Source of the DNA: Lachnospiraceae bacterium
GTDB lineage: Bacteria; Bacillota; Clostridia; Lachnospirales; Lachnospiraceae
Length of the DNA: 16,090 nucleotides
Direction of reading: 5' to 3'
NCBI GenBank assembly: GCA_024403585.1
Contig: JAKSRN010000016.1
Coordinates: forward strand, 1 to 16,090
A program made the translations under genes and the position numbers. Below, piece after piece: positions 15,301-16,090 of this stretch. The notes under the pieces are model-generated. The model had not been told where the DNA came from, ran no database searches, and saw only the letters and a program-made list of their open reading frames with translations. Position 1 is the first letter of the stretch. Each line of letters opens with the position of its first letter.

Positions 15301-15919
15301 ATTTAGCACGGAACTCAGCAACAGCGTCCATTGGGCACATGTCTTTCAGATCCTCATAATCCCATGTCTCGATCTTCTGGATCTCATGAGATGTACGGAA
15401 TCCGTCGAAGAAGTTGATGAAAGGAAGTTTTCCTTCCAGAGCTGCGCAATGAGCAACAGGAGTAAGGTCCATTACCTCCTGAACAGAAGACTCACAGAGC
15501 ATTGCAGCACCAGTCTGACGGCAAGCGTAAACATCAGAGTGATCTCCGAAGATACACAGAGCGTGTGTAGAGATAGTACGTGCAGATACGTTAAATACTG
15601 CAGGAGCCTGCTCACCAGCGATTTTGTAAAGGTTAGGGATCATCAGAAGAAGACCCTGAGAAGCTGTGTAAGTTGTTGTCAGAGCACCAGCTGTGATAGC
15701 ACCGTGAACTGCACCAGCTGCACCAGCCTCAGACTGCAGCTCAGTGATCTGAACTTCCTGTCCGAAGATGTTTTTTCTGCCCTGGGTTGCCCACTCATCA
15801 CTAGCCTCGGCCATTGGTGAAGATGGTGTGATCGGGAAAATAGCTGCTACTTCAGTAAATGCATAAGAAGCATGAGCTGCAGCATGGTTTCCGTCCATGG
15901 TTTTCATCTTTCTTGCCAT
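12374..15919 (-). CDS. nifJ: Pyruvate:ferredoxin (flavodoxin) oxidoreductase
   Basis: This 1181-residue single-chain enzyme converts pyruvate and CoA to acetyl-CoA and CO2, passing electrons to ferredoxin or flavodoxin. It is the central pyruvate enzyme of anaerobes. In order it has the pyrimidine-binding domain (1 to about 250, with FPITPSSPMAE), a transketolase C-like domain and a gamma domain. Next come two 4Fe-4S motifs (C694, C697, C700, C704 and C748, C751, C754, C758). The C-terminal TPP domain has GDGWAYDIG (970-978) and NTGGQ. Ligands for the proximal cluster are probably C819, C822, C847 and C1079. An extra CxCxxC (945-950) lies in an Ala/Glu-rich segment. AGGAGG is 10 bases before the ATG at 15919. 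Codons such as GCT, GTA, ACT and CGT are frequent, unlike neighbouring genes, which fits high expression. Also called por or pfor. Confidence 0.98.
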   Translation of the reverse strand: MARKMKTMDGNHAAAHASYAFTEVAAIFPITPSSPMAEASDEWATQGRKNIFGQEVQITELQSEAGAAGAVHGAITAGALTTTYTASQGLLLMIPNLYKIAGEQAPAVFNVSARTISTHALCIFGDHSDVYACRQTGAAMLCESSVQEVMDLTPVAHCAALEGKLPFINFFDGFRTSHEIQKIETWDYEDLKDMCPMDAVAEFRAKSLNPNNPCEKGSAQNPDIFFQAREACNSYYNDMPAVVEKYMNIVNEKIGTNYQLFNYYGAADAEKVIIAMGSVCDTIEETIDYMMAAGEKVGVVKVRLYRPFVAEKLIAAIPETVKQITVLDRTKEPGALGEPLYLDVLAALRGSKFDACTILGGRYGLGSKDTTPEQIVAVYNNATKNQFTIGIEDDVTNLSLECGAPLVTTPEGTTNCKFWGLGADGTVGANKNSIKIIGDNTDMYAQAYFDYDSKKSGGVTMSHLRFGKKPIKSTYLIHKANFVACHNPSYVTKYNMVQELVDGGTFLLNCNWDMEGLEKHLPGQVKAYIANHDINFYTIDGVKIGIETGMGPTRINTILQSAFFKLTGIIPEEKANELMKAAAKATYGRKGDDVVQKNWAAIDAGADKAVKIEVPESWKDCADEGLDMTHATEGRQDVIDFVNNIQAKVSAQEGNTLPVSAFTAYADGSTPSGAAAYEKRGIAVNVPVWNTENCIQCNRCAYVCPHAAIRPVALTEAELATAPADMPTMAMTGMDGYKFAIVTSSLDCTGCGSCANVCPGKKGAKALAMQALESTLGQQKYFDYAVTLDEKADVIAKFKENTVKGSQFKQPMLEFSGACAGCGETPYAKLVTQLFGDRMYIANATGCSSIWANSSPSTPYTVNKAGKGPAWSNSLFEDAAEFGYGMLLAQNAQRDALKAKVEKIAANENASEEVKAAAAEYLDTFAVGALNGAATDKLVAAVDGCDCPDCKEIVEKKNFLAKKSQWIFGGDGWAYDIGFGGLDHALASGKDLNIFVFDTEVYSNTGGQASKSTPTGAVAQFAAGGKEVKKKDLASIAMSYGYVYVAQISMGADYNQAVKAIAEAEAYPGPSLIIAYAPCINHGIKKGMAKAMDEEALAVKAGYWHLFRYNPALKAEGKAAFALDSKAPTESYQEFLDGEVRYNSLKRANPEKAARLFAKSEKEAQERYAYLNKLITLYGEE

Positions 15920-15952
15920 TTAGATATATCCTCCTTAAAAAATAAATACACC

Positions 15953-15967
15953 TGTATACACTATACA
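15953..15967. promoter_or_regulatory. Dyad operator-like site in the oxidoreductase leader
   Basis: TGTATACACTATACA is a perfect 6-3-6 inverted repeat. It lies about 5-19 bases downstream of the predicted transcription start and just upstream of the ribosome binding site, a position suited to a repressor operator. The form resembles GntR-type operators in a general way. It does not match the Rex consensus TTGTTAA-N4-TTAACAA. The regulator is unknown. Confidence 0.45.
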
Positions 15968-15977
15968 TATCAATCCG

Positions 15978-16006
15978 ATTATAGCACTTGTAATTTTTTA
16001 TGTCCA
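15978..16006 (-). promoter_or_regulatory. Strong extended -10 promoter of the oxidoreductase gene
   Basis: On the minus strand TGGACA (16001-16006) is separated by 17 bases from a consensus TATAAT (15978-15983), which is preceded by TG at the extended position (TGCTATAAT). A/T tracts upstream of the -35 (about 16011-16035) could act as an UP element. The start site should be near 15971, leaving a leader of about 50 bases. The remaining bases to the window end show no gene. Confidence 0.88.
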
Positions 16007-16090
16007 TGCCTTAAAAATATTTGTACGGCAAAAAATACAGGAAAAATGTCGCAAAACGCAGACCATATCTGTCATAAACTGTGTAATTTT

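Noticed and set aside
13802..15820. 672-codon open frame on the plus strand opposite the oxidoreductase gene
   Set aside because: It is antisense to a certain gene, is rich in Cys, Ser and Val with no family motif, and is explained by the codon bias of the sense gene.

Overview
The window reads as chromosomal core sequence from an anaerobic Gram-positive bacterium of the Clostridia, most likely a Lachnospiraceae gut commensal. The grounds are a 1181-residue homodimeric-type pyruvate:ferredoxin oxidoreductase, the era-recO order, a PreP-type M16C peptidase, strong AGGAGG ribosome binding sites and moderate GC content. Genus assignment is inference. Every gene I can support lies on the minus strand, so transcription runs from high to low coordinates. 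I see no insertion sequence, phage gene, CRISPR array or other sign of recent transfer.

Layout in the direction of transcription: (1) 16090-12215 holds a strong extended -10 promoter with a dyad operator-like site, then the pyruvate:ferredoxin oxidoreductase gene and a strong hairpin with a UUCG loop. (2) 12189-11243 holds a second extended -10 promoter, an SseB-family protein with two related halves, and a GC-rich hairpin. (3) 11212-2843 looks like one long operon: an M16C metallopeptidase, a 20-codon small ORF with a good ribosome binding site, era (GTPase for 16S rRNA/30S maturation), recO (recombination mediator), and two overlapping genes for a heterodimeric ABC exporter with one degenerate ATP site. 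(4) 2721-2352 is a small stable-RNA unit: a near-consensus promoter, two identical tRNA-Leu(CAG) genes and an intrinsic terminator. (5) 2185-16 is an envelope group: undecaprenyl-diphosphatase (uppP/bacA), a small membrane protein of the COG2426/PF06695 family, and a PspA/IM30 coiled-coil protein.

Most of this is conserved housekeeping. The points most worth a second look are the uppP-PF06695-pspA group, which could join lipid-carrier dephosphorylation, return flipping and envelope-stress protection; the 20-codon ORF between the peptidase and era; the perfect dyad just downstream of the oxidoreductase promoter; the degenerate nucleotide site of the ABC pair; and the internal duplication in the SseB-like protein. 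I found no convincing wholly novel system.
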